Source of the DNA: Aliamphritea hakodatensis
GTDB taxonomy: Bacteria; Pseudomonadota; Gammaproteobacteria; Pseudomonadales; Balneatricaceae
NCBI RefSeq assembly: GCF_024347195.1
Contig: NZ_AP025281.1
Location: 930,001 to 994,000, forward strand
Length of the DNA stretch: 64,000 nt
Direction of reading: 5' to 3'
Below the pieces are notes generated by a model. The model searched no databases and was not told where the DNA came from. It saw only the letters and a program-made list of their open reading frames with translations. The translations under genes were made by a program, and so were the position numbers. This document shows positions 18,534-28,155 of this stretch, in pieces. Numbering within the stretch: position 1 is the first letter of the stretch; every line of letters starts with the position of its first letter.

Positions 18534-19631
18534 CTATTCAGTAGAAGTAAGGTGCAGCAGCTTACCGCTGTCTGTCAGCAGGTAAATGCTGCCGTCCATT
18601 GCCGTGTGGATAAACCGTAACCGTTCGTTCAGCTCACCGAGCAACTCATGTTCCGCAACCGGTTTATTGCCATTCATCTCTACGTGGCGCAGATGTCGGG
18701 CTTTGAGGGTGGTACTGAGCAAATCCCCCTGCAGTTCCGGGAACATGTTGCCGTAATACACGGTGATAGAGGAGGGGGCGATGGACGGTGTCCAGTCCAC
18801 CAGTGGCTGCTCCATACCGGGCCGTTCACGGTAAGGAGTAATACTCAGCCCGGAGTAATCTACGCCGTAGGTGATCACCGGCCAGCCATAATTGTTTCCC
18901 GGCTGAATAATATTGATCTCGTCGCCGCCTTTAGGGCCGTGTTCGTTGGAAAATATCTGTTGGCGTACCGGATCATAAATCAGCCCCTGGGGGTTGCGAT
19001 GGCCATAGGAATAGACTTCTGCGGCACTGTTGGGGCTGTTGACGAAGGGATTATCAGCGGGAACCTTACCGTTTTCATCCAGCCGGATAATTTTACCCAG
19101 TAAGCTTTTTTTGTCCTGCGCCTGATCCATATACCGGTAACCGTCCCCGATACTCAGCAGCAGGGAGTTATCCGGCAGGAATGCAATGCGTCCGGCATAG
19201 TGCAGGCCGCCGCTTTTATCCGGACGGGCACTGAAAATAACCTGTTGTTCTGTTAACGCATTGCCTGCCAGTTTTGCCCGCATCAGACGTAACCGGTTAT
19301 TGCCCCGCGTCCCCTGTGCATAACTGAGATAGAGCCAGCTGTTTTCGCTAAAACGGGGGTGAAGTTTAATATCCAGTAAACCGCCCTGGCCGACATCCAG
19401 CACATCAGGAATACCGGTAATCCGGTGAACCTGATCCGCATTGATACGGATGAGTCTGCCGCGGCGTTCAGTGATTAACAGTTGTCCGTCCGGTAATTCC
19501 GCCAGTGCCCACGGGCTGTCCAGCTGATCCGTAATTTCTGTGATCTCGAAGCGTGGCTGGCTGACAGTAAGCGTACTGAGACTCAGCAGCAGGACAGAGG
19601 TCAGTATCAGATAACAGGTGCGAATAGGCAT
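18534..19631 (-). CDS. PQQ-dependent aldose sugar dehydrogenase-like protein (Asd/YliI family)
   Basis: This exported protein of about 365 aa has a signal peptide (LILTSVLLLSLSTLTVSQ) followed by a six-bladed propeller of the glucose/sorbosone dehydrogenase family. Visible hallmarks are LDSPWALAELPDGQLLITERRGRL near the start, HYAGRIAFLPDNSLLLSIGDG, YGHRNPQGL and NEHGPKGGDEIN, which hold the PQQ and Ca sites in Asd. The start is the ATG at 19631 with AGAGAAG upstream; the frame is open to 19679. It oxidises aldose sugars in the periplasm if PQQ is available. It stands alone between a convergent and a divergent gene. Confidence 0.82.
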   Translation of the reverse strand: MPIRTCYLILTSVLLLSLSTLTVSQPRFEITEITDQLDSPWALAELPDGQLLITERRGRLIRINADQVHRITGIPDVLDVGQGGLLDIKLHPRFSENSWLYLSYAQGTRGNNRLRLMRAKLAGNALTEQQVIFSARPDKSGGLHYAGRIAFLPDNSLLLSIGDGYRYMDQAQDKKSLLGKIIRLDENGKVPADNPFVNSPNSAAEVYSYGHRNPQGLIYDPVRQQIFSNEHGPKGGDEINIIQPGNNYGWPVITYGVDYSGLSITPYRERPGMEQPLVDWTPSIAPSSITVYYGNMFPELQGDLLSTTLKARHLRHVEMNGNKPVAEHELLGELNERLRFIHTAMDGSIYLLTDSGKLLHLTSTE

Positions 19632-19866
19632 AGTACTTCTCTGGCAGAAAGTTATCAGGGGCAGGATTTTTCCGGCCAATTATTAAAACTGTTGTTAAGA
19701 CTATAGTGATCAGACTCAGGAATCAGCAAATCATTCCGTGCACAGTGAACCGGTTCCTCAGGCGACACACAAAACGTGCAGGCGACCCTTGTGCATTTTT
19801 CCATTGAATTAATTCTCGCAGCACCGTATATATTCACCCGTTTATTTTTCAGTGAAGAGAGCTGGC

Positions 19867-20274
19867 ATGCAACAAGATGTACCGCAATACGGTGTGGAAG
19901 ACGCCTCTTTCCGGGCTGCCGGAGGGCAGGAGGGTATTTTCCGGCTGGTGGATGAGTTTTATGTGCAGATGGATACGCTGGAAGAAGCCCGGACGATCCG
20001 TGCTATGCACCCAGAGGACATCAGCGGCTCTGCCGATAAACTGGCACGCTTTTTATGCGGCTGGCTGGGTGGGCCGAAGTTATACCGGGAGAAATACGGT
20101 TCGATTCACATCCCCCAGGCCCATAAGCCTTTTGATATAGGCTGTGACGAGCGGGATGCCTGGCTGCTGTGTATGCGCAAAGCACTGGAACAACAACCCT
20201 ATGAAGACGGGTTCAAAACCTATCTGCTGGAGCAGCTATGGCGGCCGGCGGAGCGCAGCCGCACCCGCGATTAA
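19867..20274 (+). CDS. Truncated haemoglobin, group II
   Basis: This protein of about 135 aa has the 2-on-2 globin pattern of TrHb2. It has FYVQM and MHP in the B-E region, KLARFLCGWLGGPKLYREKYG in the E-F region, a proximal-His candidate in QAHKPFDIG, and a G-helix Trp in DAWLLCM. Such proteins bind O2, NO or peroxide and often act in nitrosative or oxidative stress. The ATG at 19867 is preferred over the GTG at 19852 because GAAGAGA sits correctly upstream. No operon partner is apparent. Confidence 0.85.
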   Translation: MQQDVPQYGVEDASFRAAGGQEGIFRLVDEFYVQMDTLEEARTIRAMHPEDISGSADKLARFLCGWLGGPKLYREKYGSIHIPQAHKPFDIGCDERDAWLLCMRKALEQQPYEDGFKTYLLEQLWRPAERSRTRD

Positions 20275-20416
20275 GAGTGAGCTACTCAAAGTGGGCGATA
20301 CCGCGTGCTGTAACCCGCTGTATTAACTATTGTTGTTGTAAGATGTAATCACTGTGCAGGGGCAATGCCTTTGTATTTAGCCTGCGCATTCACACAACAC
20401 AACCGGAAGTGATGGT

Positions 20417-21268
20417 ATGTCATTACGAAACCTGGACGGCAATGGAAATCAGGCGCTGACGTTTAGCATTGGCGATAGCCTGTATGGCATTAATGTAGGC
20501 AACATTCTCAGCTTTTCTGATACTTTCAGCGACATCCAGTATTCGGGCGGCCGGGAAGCCGAAGGATTTCTGGGATATCTGGATTTTCGCAACACCTTAG
20601 TTCCGGTATTTGAGTGCGCAACCTCTCTGGGGCACCGGCGTGAACGGGATGACCTGATGAATCTGGTTGATGAAATTGCCAACTATCAGAAGGCCCACGT
20701 TGACTGGGTTGCCGCACTGGAACAGTCGATCACGTCCGGCGAGCCTTTTACCAGGGCACGAAATCCCAGAATGTGTGATTTCGGCAAGTGGTATTACAGC
20801 TTCGAAACCAAGGATGAAAGCCTGCGTTCCCTACTGGATAAGATTGAAGAACCCCACGAACGTATTCATTCCATGGCGGATATTCTGCTGGACATGGTTG
20901 CAGCCGGTGAGGCTGAAGAAGCGGTGGCGAAACTGCGGATTGAAAAACAGACCACCCTGCGGGTGCTGCTGCGCACGCTGGATCATATCAGCGAGTTTCT
21001 GAAGAATGGCGTGCATCCGGTCGTACTGCACCTTACCCGGGAAGGGCAGAATACCTGGTTTTCACTGGTGCTGGATAATATCGGTGATGTCATTGATTAC
21101 AACTCTGAAACCATGGAAGCTGTTAACCGGGAAAACAGCCGGGAACCGCTGGAAGGCTTCATTCGCGACCCGTCCGGTTTAAGTTTTATGCTGTTGTCAC
21201 TGGATAAACTGCATCAGCAACTGAGCAGTCAGGAAGCGAATGCAGAGGCCGAGGCACCGGCTGCCTGA
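20417..21268 (+). CDS. CheW-like chemotaxis protein with inserted CZB zinc-binding domain
   Basis: This 283-aa cytoplasmic protein has an N-terminal CheW half (about residues 12-70, including LGYLDFRNTLVPVFE) and a C-terminal CheW half (about 200-275, including SLVLDNIGDVIDY and SGLSFMLLSLDKL). Between them is a helical CZB domain with its zinc-binding set His94, Cys120 (CDFGKW), His147 and His151. CZB domains sense zinc or hypochlorous acid in chemoreceptors and diguanylate cyclases; finding one inside a CheW fold is unusual. No chemotaxis neighbours are present, so the receptor or kinase partner must lie elsewhere. It could tune kinase coupling by metal or oxidant. Confidence 0.75.
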   Translation: MSLRNLDGNGNQALTFSIGDSLYGINVGNILSFSDTFSDIQYSGGREAEGFLGYLDFRNTLVPVFECATSLGHRRERDDLMNLVDEIANYQKAHVDWVAALEQSITSGEPFTRARNPRMCDFGKWYYSFETKDESLRSLLDKIEEPHERIHSMADILLDMVAAGEAEEAVAKLRIEKQTTLRVLLRTLDHISEFLKNGVHPVVLHLTREGQNTWFSLVLDNIGDVIDYNSETMEAVNRENSREPLEGFIRDPSGLSFMLLSLDKLHQQLSSQEANAEAEAPAA

Positions 21269-21275
21269 GTTAGTC

Positions 21276-22178
21276 TCAAAATTTTTCAGTTGTGAGATAG
21301 GTTTCCTGTAATGAACTGATAAAGGTTTGTTTGGGGCCTTCTCCACTGGTTGGTAACCAGATTGCCGACGTAACCAGTTGTTCAGTAACGTTGTTCAGCT
21401 CAAGTGCTACAATGCCTTTATTGGCATAGTAATATGTATTTTCCGTTAAAATGGTTATGCCCATTCCACATGCTACAAGACCCAGAATGCCAGCAGAGTT
21501 AAAAGCTTCCTGGATTATATTGGGTACAAATCCTGCTTTATGGCAGAGTGGCGTCAGGTAATCGTAAAAGTACTTCCAGTCCTTGTAAGGCCCGAGAATA
21601 AAGTCTTCATCTGCCAGTTCCTGAAGGCTGATGCTTCCGCATTCAGCTAAAGGGTGTGCTTCGTATACCAGACAAACATATGACTCACGCTGTACCTCAC
21701 AGCTGTTAAAACCCGGGTGACATACCTGCCCGGTTATAAAGCCTACATCAAGTTGGTCAGTTTCAAGCATGGATAATTGTCGGGTAGTTACGCTGTGATT
21801 AGGCTGCAGCACTATACCCGGATATTCATCGCGAAAGCGGGTGAGAATTTCTGGCAATACGCCAGCAATGGCGAAGTCAGTATACCCAATGCGTAATATG
21901 CCTTGTTTACCACGGCTAACCTGACGGGTATTTTCGATCGTTGTCTCTATTGAATTGATCAGTTCAATGCAGCCTTCTAAAAATATTTTTCCTGCTTCGG
22001 TAAGTTTTACATTCCGGTTATTCCGTTCGAATAATTGTACTTCCAGCTCATTTTCCAGATGTTTTATGGTGCGGCTTAATGCTGGCTGGGCTACGCCTAA
22101 AAGCTCGGCAGTACGGCGAAAATGCAGTTCTTCAGCAAGTGCTTTGAAATATTTTATGTGACGAAGTTCAAATCTCAT
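21276..22178 (-). CDS. LysR-family regulator of the TRAP/DMFase-like locus
   Basis: This 300-aa protein has an N-terminal winged HTH (MRFELRHIKYFKALAEELHF then LGVAQPALSRTIKHLE), the form typical of the CatM/BenM/TsaR group, and an inducer-binding domain. It diverges from the TRAP transporter genes across a 179-bp AT-rich gap. By LysR custom it probably regulates that operon in response to the transported or degraded compound. Codon use here is visibly more A+T-rich than in the flanking genes, as it is through the neighbouring locus, hinting at a separate origin. Confidence 0.83.
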   Translation of the reverse strand: MRFELRHIKYFKALAEELHFRRTAELLGVAQPALSRTIKHLENELEVQLFERNNRNVKLTEAGKIFLEGCIELINSIETTIENTRQVSRGKQGILRIGYTDFAIAGVLPEILTRFRDEYPGIVLQPNHSVTTRQLSMLETDQLDVGFITGQVCHPGFNSCEVQRESYVCLVYEAHPLAECGSISLQELADEDFILGPYKDWKYFYDYLTPLCHKAGFVPNIIQEAFNSAGILGLVACGMGITILTENTYYYANKGIVALELNNVTEQLVTSAIWLPTSGEGPKQTFISSLQETYLTTEKF

Positions 22179-22357
22179 GATTCTTTTTTGTTATCAATTG
22201 AGGCCTTATTGATATTTTACTTAAATCAAAAGATAGTCCAAGCTTATTTTTACCCATTCGGTTTGCAGGGTTAAATATCTGCAATTTGCGATAAATACTT
22301 ACAGTTAAGATTCATGATCACGCCCGCTAAAAAACAAAAATAAAACAGAGGTTAATT

Positions 22358-23371
22358 ATGTTTTCACTTCTCAAAATCTGCCGTGCTGCAGCAACGCTGA
22401 CATTAATGATGTCGGTGCAATTGATTTCAGCGCAAAGCATCGCAGCAAACGTCACTATTAATCTGGGGTATGCGGCTCCTGATACAAGTACTTACGGTGT
22501 GCTGGCCGCCAAATTTGAAGAGTTGGCGGAGGAATACTCCGGTGGCAGTATTGACGTAAAAGTACGCTGTTGTGGACAGCTGATGGGTGAGGATGAAGCC
22601 TTCAAAGCGCTGCAATTAGGTACCGTTGATATGCATATCATCACCGGGAACAACGTCTCCCCCCACTTTCCGTTAATGGATGCCTTTGTCCTGCCTTACA
22701 TTTTTAAGAATAAACAACATGCTTATGCAGTCCTTGAAGGGGATGTGGGCGCTGAATTTTCCCGACGTTTAAAAGCTGCTACCGGGGTTGAACTGCTGAC
22801 CTTTGGATTTGTCGGTGACAGGGATTTCTATAATTCGCGTAACCCTATTACCTCGATGAAAGACATGCAGGGTCTCAAAGTGCGGGTACCGAAGAATCAG
22901 GTGATGATCGACACCTTTACTGAATTTGGTGCTTCACCAATTCCACTGCCATGGGCAGATACACCCACTGCCCTGCAAACCGGAACGGTTGAAGGTGCAG
23001 ATAACGGTACTTCCTTCATAAAAGCGCAAAAATTCTATGAAATTATGCCGCATTTTACAGTGTTAGAGCACTTTTCGTACTTTTCACCTTTATTCGCCAG
23101 TACCCGCATTATGAACAAACTTAACGGCGAACAGCAGGCTGCTGTGCGTCGTGCAGCAAAAGATGCCGGCCTGTATCAGAAGCAGGAAATGAGTAGCCGT
23201 ATTGCAGGCATCCGAGAATTCCTGACAACTGCAGGGGGGATGAAAACTGCTGGATTTGACCGGGCTGACTTCATTGCTGCCGGTCAGCGGGTTCAGGACC
23301 GGTATGCCACGGAAAAAGGTGAGGAATTTACTGCTTTCGTACAGTCCATTCGTGACACGGCGGCTCCTTAA
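22358..23371 (+). CDS. TRAP transporter substrate-binding protein (DctP family)
   Basis: This 337-aa periplasmic protein has a signal peptide of about 30 residues ending in IAA-N. It has the DctP fold, with the LKVRVP motif whose Arg usually pairs with a substrate carboxylate (about residue 178), and later ALQTGTVEGADN. This suggests an organic anion or zwitterion as ligand. A Cys-Cys pair (VRCCGQ) early in the mature protein is unusual. It is followed by DctQ and DctM subunits and a dimethylformamidase-like enzyme, so it should deliver that enzyme's substrate or a precursor. Confidence 0.87.
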   Translation: MFSLLKICRAAATLTLMMSVQLISAQSIAANVTINLGYAAPDTSTYGVLAAKFEELAEEYSGGSIDVKVRCCGQLMGEDEAFKALQLGTVDMHIITGNNVSPHFPLMDAFVLPYIFKNKQHAYAVLEGDVGAEFSRRLKAATGVELLTFGFVGDRDFYNSRNPITSMKDMQGLKVRVPKNQVMIDTFTEFGASPIPLPWADTPTALQTGTVEGADNGTSFIKAQKFYEIMPHFTVLEHFSYFSPLFASTRIMNKLNGEQQAAVRRAAKDAGLYQKQEMSSRIAGIREFLTTAGGMKTAGFDRADFIAAGQRVQDRYATEKGEEFTAFVQSIRDTAAP

Positions 23372-23461
23372 GCGAATTTGCTCCTGTAAGTGCGGTTCTC
23401 CGGGCAGCATGCTTCCCGGAGAGTCCGGTGGGTGTCAGTTAACCTGTGCGGGGCATGTTTA

Positions 23462-23944
23462 ATGCTTAAAAAACTCGATAAATATTTTGAAGAAGCTATC
23501 TGTACCTTCTGCCTGTGTGTGGTTGTCGGTTCTGTATTAATGCAGGTTGTACTGCGTATCTTCTTTTCTTCAGCGGCGGTCTGGGCTGAAGAAACGGCTG
23601 TTTACGGCATGATTTTCGCCGTTTATTTTGGTGCCTGTATGGCGGTTCGTGACCGGGGACATATTCGTATTACTCTGGTGGTGAACCGGCTTCCCAGACG
23701 TTGGCAGGTAGCCTCTGTTGTGCTGGCCGATCTTCTCTGGGCTGGATTCATCGTCTTTATGGTCGTGCAGACCGTTACCTATTCACAACTCTTGTTTAAC
23801 GTGACTTATCAGACGCCGGGTCTGGGTATTGAACAGCGTTGGGTGCAGGTTGTTATTCCAATTGCTTTCAGTCTGATGTTATTTCGGATTTTGCAGGTTT
23901 ACTGGTGTTGGGGCACGAATCACTGGAAGGGATTACCGCTGTGA
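23462..23944 (+). CDS. TRAP transporter small membrane subunit (DctQ)
   Basis: This 160-aa protein has four predicted transmembrane helices and the DctQ layout, including AVWAEETAVYGMIFAVYFGACMAVRDRGHI with the conserved E-E and Arg. It bridges the binding protein and the large DctM permease. The ATG at 23462 is chosen because the hydrophobic domain and family similarity begin there. Its stop overlaps the dctM GTG start by 4 bp. Confidence 0.85.
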   Translation: MLKKLDKYFEEAICTFCLCVVVGSVLMQVVLRIFFSSAAVWAEETAVYGMIFAVYFGACMAVRDRGHIRITLVVNRLPRRWQVASVVLADLLWAGFIVFMVVQTVTYSQLLFNVTYQTPGLGIEQRWVQVVIPIAFSLMLFRILQVYWCWGTNHWKGLPL

Positions 23945-25233
23945 ACGGTCCTGTGATTATGGCGCTGGTTTTCGTGCTGACGATGGCCGTTGGCGTGCCG
24001 GTACCTTTTGCCGCAGGTATTGCAACCGTGGCCGGGTTATTAATTGCTGATATTCCCTTAACCTTAATGGCGCAGGCGGCCTGGACCGCTTTTGAGCCAT
24101 TCCCCTTGGTGACAATTCCCTTGTTTATTCTGGCCGGGCAGTTGATGGAACACGGCGGTATGTCGGAAAAGCTGGTGGCTATAGCCCAGCGTTTGGTCGG
24201 TGCTTATAAAGGTGGGCTGGGTCTGGTAACCGTTGTTGCCTGTATGTTCTTTGCCGCACTGTCTGGATCTGGTCCGGCGACAACGGCAGCAATCGGCTCG
24301 ATTACTATTCCCGCCATGCAAAAAGAAGGTTATCAGTCACGGTTTGCCGGTGCGATAGCCGCTGCGGCAGGGGCGTTAGGAAGTATGATTCCTCCCTCTA
24401 ACCTGTTGATTATTTTTGCTCTGGTGACGGATGTTTCTATTCCACGGTTGTTTCTTGCCGGCATTGTGCCCGGTTTGATACTGGGCCTGATGCTGATGCT
24501 GGTGGTGTTTATCATTTCAGTGCGGCATAACTATGGAGGCAGCGCAAAAGCGTTCCGCTGGGGGCCGCTACTGGAAGCGTTGTGGGAAGGGAGGTGGGCT
24601 GTTTTTGCGCCGATTATAATTCTGGGCGGTATTTATGCCGGTTTATTTACACCTTCTGAAGCGGCCGCAGTGGCGGTGGCTTATGGCTTGCTTGTCGGCC
24701 TTTTTATTTATCGAGGCCTGACGTTTGCAAAGCTTTTGCAGTCTTTTAAGTTTACTGCAATCGTAATTGGTACCGTATTATTTATCCTCGGATCGACAAA
24801 AGCCTTCGGTCAGTTAGTGACCATTTTTGATATTCCAGCGTCGATTCTTGACCTGTTTCAGGGGCTTGCTGAACATCCATGGCTGGTCATGTTGCTGATC
24901 GGCCTGTTGTATATTGTGGTCGGTATGTGGCTGGAAAGCATACCGCAAATCATTATTTTCACTGCAGTATTTTTCCCGCTGGTAACCAGCTTAGGGGTTG
25001 ACCCGGTTGTGTTCGGTATCTTTACCGTAATGACCTGTGAAATTGGCTTCTTAACCCCGCCTATCGGGGTCAATCTGTTTGTGGCAGCAAGGATCAGCAA
25101 AATATCAATCGAAGAAATATCAGTAGGTGTGCTGCCGTTGCTTATTCCTTACATCCTGATGATATTCATGCTCGTATTTTTCTCTGACTGGGTGACTTTT
25201 TTGCCAGATTTTATTTATGGCGAACGACTTTGA
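23941..25233 (+). CDS. TRAP transporter large permease (DctM)
   Basis: This 430-aa integral membrane protein has about a dozen hydrophobic segments. Family motifs include LFILAGQLMEHGGM, LSGSGPATTAAIGSITIPAM, MIPPSNLLIIFAL and TPPIGVNLFVA. It is the sodium-driven transport subunit. The start is the GTG at 23941, overlapping the dctQ stop (GTGA), with GGAAGG upstream. It ends 11 bp before the dimethylformamidase-like gene, so transport and catabolism are co-transcribed. Confidence 0.9.
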   Translation: MNGPVIMALVFVLTMAVGVPVPFAAGIATVAGLLIADIPLTLMAQAAWTAFEPFPLVTIPLFILAGQLMEHGGMSEKLVAIAQRLVGAYKGGLGLVTVVACMFFAALSGSGPATTAAIGSITIPAMQKEGYQSRFAGAIAAAAGALGSMIPPSNLLIIFALVTDVSIPRLFLAGIVPGLILGLMLMLVVFIISVRHNYGGSAKAFRWGPLLEALWEGRWAVFAPIIILGGIYAGLFTPSEAAAVAVAYGLLVGLFIYRGLTFAKLLQSFKFTAIVIGTVLFILGSTKAFGQLVTIFDIPASILDLFQGLAEHPWLVMLLIGLLYIVVGMWLESIPQIIIFTAVFFPLVTSLGVDPVVFGIFTVMTCEIGFLTPPIGVNLFVAARISKISIEEISVGVLPLLIPYILMIFMLVFFSDWVTFLPDFIYGERL

Positions 25234-25244
25234 GGTAATCCGTT

Positions 25245-27350
25245 ATGAAGCATATTCCTTTGCTTGGTTATACCGACCGTCTTTCGGCGCGTGCCGGAGA
25301 GAGTATCGGTTTTAAGATATCCTGCCGGACTGGGGAGCCTGTGACAGCACGGTTATACCGCTCAGTCAGCGCGGATCCGAACCCCCGGGGACCGGGCATT
25401 ATCGAGGAAGATGCACAGGTATATTTTGACCCGATGACGATCAGCGCTGCTGACCAACCCTTTTATCCTGGATCCTATGGCTGCACTGAACAACGCTTTT
25501 GGTTAGAACCACAACAGGAGTTGTGCTGCAGTGCGATTATTTATCCAACGTTACACAAAGCCCAAAGCCAGTGTGTGCTAGCCTGCGGGCAGGTTGCTTT
25601 AAGTATCGCCGGTGACGGTTGTGTAACTTTTACCGTGGCAGGAAACAGCATTGCTACGAATGTGCCGTTAATTTTAAGGCGCTGGTATAAAGTTGTTGGC
25701 AAAGTCAGTCATGACGGGCAGTTAAGCATAGAGCAGCAACCGTTAGAGAAGCTGGCCGGTGAATGTGTCCGGGCGCAACAGACTGTGGCTGTTAACTGGC
25801 CACAGGAAGGTGTTGTGTCAGTTGCTGCCAGTGTAACAGATGCAGGTCCGGACGATTTCTACAATGGTAAAGTTGAAGCTCCGGAAATACATATTGATGG
25901 CAAAATTCTGGCAGGCTGGGACCTGGCAAGAGAAACGTCTGCCTGTCAGGTACCGGGTTTACGTGGAGAAAGGCTGGAGTTATTTAATTTTCCTGCCCGT
26001 GGTATGACCAGTTCAGCTTGGGACGGTTCAGAAATGTGCTGGCGACACTGCCCAGAGCATTATGCAGCGATTCATTTTCACGAAGATGATATTTATGACT
26101 TTGGTTGGGAAACGGACTTTCAGTTTGAAATACCAACCGGGATGCCCTCCGGTATCTATGTAATGCGTATTAGCAGTGCGGGTTATGAAGATGCTCTGCC
26201 CATCTATATATGTCCCACATTAGGCAACCCCGGGGCTAAGTTACTGGTTCTGATCTCTACTTTTACCTATAGCATTTATGGCAATCACGCGAGGCCTGAT
26301 TACGAATCCGCCTGGCAGGAGCGTATTCAGGATTGGCGGGGGTACCCCTACAATCCGGCAGAATATCCTGAATATGGATTATCCACTTACAACAATCACC
26401 GTGACGGCTCGGGGATTTGTCATGCTTCTCACCGTCGCCCGTTATTTAACCTGCGCCCTGGGTATATTACTTTTGGAGCCGCAGAATGTTCGGGATTGAG
26501 GCATTTTCAGGCAGACAGCCACCTGATTAGCTGGTTGCATGCAAAAGGGATCGATTATGAGGTGATTACCGATGCGGAACTGCACCGTGACGGTGTGGCT
26601 GTATTAGAGGCTTATCCTGCTGTAACTACCGCAAGTCATCCTGAATACCATACCCGGGAAATGCTGGATGCTCTGTTAGATTACCGTGATCAGGGGGGAG
26701 CTCTGCACTACCTTGGCGGTAATGGTTTTTACTGGCGGATTGCTCTGCACCGTGAAAATGACAGTCTGCTTGAAATTCGCCGGGCTGAGGATGGTATTCG
26801 TGCCTGGGCGGCAGAGCCCGGCGAATATTACAATGCTTTTGATGGCGGTTATGGGGGGCTGTGGCGGCGCAATGGCCGGACACCACAACGCTTGGTAGGT
26901 ATAGGTTTTACCGCTCAGGGGGAGTTTGTTGGCGGACCTTATAAACGGACATGTACAGATCCATGTTTCGACTGGGTGTTCGAAGGAATAAGCGATCAGG
27001 TTTTTGGTGACTTTGGTTACAGCGGTAACGGTGCGGCAGGGTTTGAGCTCGATAATGTAGGTAACGATCATCATGTACCGGAAAATATTACTGTGCTCGC
27101 ACAGTCGGTTAACGCTGCAACCGATTTTATGCTGGTGCCTGAAGAGCAGTTAACACACCTTACCAACTTAAGCGGAGCCCCTGCTGAAGACGCTCTGCGC
27201 GCTGATATGGTGTATTTTGAAGTCCCCGGTGGTGGGCGGGTATTTTCAACAGGATCGATAACCTTTTGTGGCAGTCTGCCCTGGAATAACTATGAAAACG
27301 CAGTTTCTCGGTTATTAGAGAATGTACTACGCAGGCATATGCAGAGATAG
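25245..27350 (+). CDS. N,N-dimethylformamidase large-subunit-like amidohydrolase
   Basis: This 701-aa protein opens like DMFase large subunit (LGYTDRLSARAGESIGFK, then DPNPRGPGIIEE). The characterised enzyme binds Fe with two Tyr and one Glu, with a nearby His. Matching positions here appear to be Tyr345, a Tyr near 382, Glu467 and His465 (SHPEYH), the first and last at a constant offset from the published numbering as I remember it. A LamG-like segment lies at about 90-215. No small subunit gene is next to it. It probably hydrolyses an N-substituted amide imported by the TRAP system; the true substrate is unknown. Confidence 0.78.
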   Translation: MKHIPLLGYTDRLSARAGESIGFKISCRTGEPVTARLYRSVSADPNPRGPGIIEEDAQVYFDPMTISAADQPFYPGSYGCTEQRFWLEPQQELCCSAIIYPTLHKAQSQCVLACGQVALSIAGDGCVTFTVAGNSIATNVPLILRRWYKVVGKVSHDGQLSIEQQPLEKLAGECVRAQQTVAVNWPQEGVVSVAASVTDAGPDDFYNGKVEAPEIHIDGKILAGWDLARETSACQVPGLRGERLELFNFPARGMTSSAWDGSEMCWRHCPEHYAAIHFHEDDIYDFGWETDFQFEIPTGMPSGIYVMRISSAGYEDALPIYICPTLGNPGAKLLVLISTFTYSIYGNHARPDYESAWQERIQDWRGYPYNPAEYPEYGLSTYNNHRDGSGICHASHRRPLFNLRPGYITFGAAECSGLRHFQADSHLISWLHAKGIDYEVITDAELHRDGVAVLEAYPAVTTASHPEYHTREMLDALLDYRDQGGALHYLGGNGFYWRIALHRENDSLLEIRRAEDGIRAWAAEPGEYYNAFDGGYGGLWRRNGRTPQRLVGIGFTAQGEFVGGPYKRTCTDPCFDWVFEGISDQVFGDFGYSGNGAAGFELDNVGNDHHVPENITVLAQSVNAATDFMLVPEEQLTHLTNLSGAPAEDALRADMVYFEVPGGGRVFSTGSITFCGSLPWNNYENAVSRLLENVLRRHMQR

Positions 27351-27385
27351 CTATGGTGACATTTGCTGCCTGACGGTTACCCTGC

Positions 27386-27417
27386 AAAAAAAAGCGCTTC
27401 TGTTGAAGCGCTTTTTT
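27386..27417. terminator. Bidirectional rho-independent terminator
   Basis: A perfect stem AAGCGCTTC / GAAGCGCTT with a four-base loop is flanked by an A run on the left and a T run on the right. It can terminate both the DMFase-like operon and the convergent MAPEG gene. Confidence 0.9.
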
Positions 27418-27469
27418 ATGTCTGTCAGTGATGGGAGTATCTGTGCTAACTGTGTTTGTACAGAACGGT

Positions 27470-27871
27470 TTATAAACAGCTGGCAGCAATGGCCAGAATT
27501 GCAAACCATGACAGCAGATAGACCGGGGTGCGCAGGTAAGGAATGCCCAGAATATACACAGCCGCGTGCCCCAGCCGTGCCCAGAAAAATACACTTACCC
27601 ACATCGCCACTGCAGCAACATCTGCCTGCAGGCCAATTGCAGCAAAGACTACTGCAATGAATGCCGGCATGGTTTCAACCATATTCAGATGCGCCCGTTG
27701 GGCCCGTTCAGCCCAGAGTGGTTGCCGGGGCGCCTGCTGTGGATATCCTTCAGGGTAGTTATTCAGAAATGTCGGAATGCCCCAGACGGCGGCCCGGGCC
27801 AGAATATAGGGCGTCCATAAGAGTAATGTCAGGGCCCCGCTCAGCAGTAAATAGATATAGATCTGTTGCAT
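27470..27871 (-). CDS. MAPEG-family membrane protein
   Basis: This 133-aa protein has four hydrophobic helices and the MAPEG pattern: an N-terminal helix LLLSGALTLLLWTPYILAR, then RAHLNMVETMPAFIAV, whose E-N/P region matches the glutathione-binding stretch of bacterial MAPEG proteins. Members are glutathione transferases or peroxidases in eukaryotes; bacterial roles are mostly unknown. It stands alone and converges with the DMFase-like gene. Confidence 0.8.
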   Translation of the reverse strand: MQQIYIYLLLSGALTLLLWTPYILARAAVWGIPTFLNNYPEGYPQQAPRQPLWAERAQRAHLNMVETMPAFIAVVFAAIGLQADVAAVAMWVSVFFWARLGHAAVYILGIPYLRTPVYLLSWFAILAIAASCL

Positions 27872-28155
27872 GGTTTGTTCCTCAGCAAAGTTTCTTTGTG
27901 ACCGTTACCGGCCTTGTTTCTGATGAGTTAATGATGGCACCGGCAGGTGCGGACTAACCATGATCAGATATGCGAAATCCTTGACCGATCATTCTTTTTA
28001 GCGGTTTTCTGGCAAATTCTTCCGTTTTTTGCGCGCGCTTTTCAAGTGCTGTCTTTGACTTTTCTGAGTTCATTCTTCCCTGTCTGATTCACCTTTCCTG
28101 TGGATATTTCATCTGCACAGGATTGACAGCTCTGGTCTCTTAATGACAATATTCA

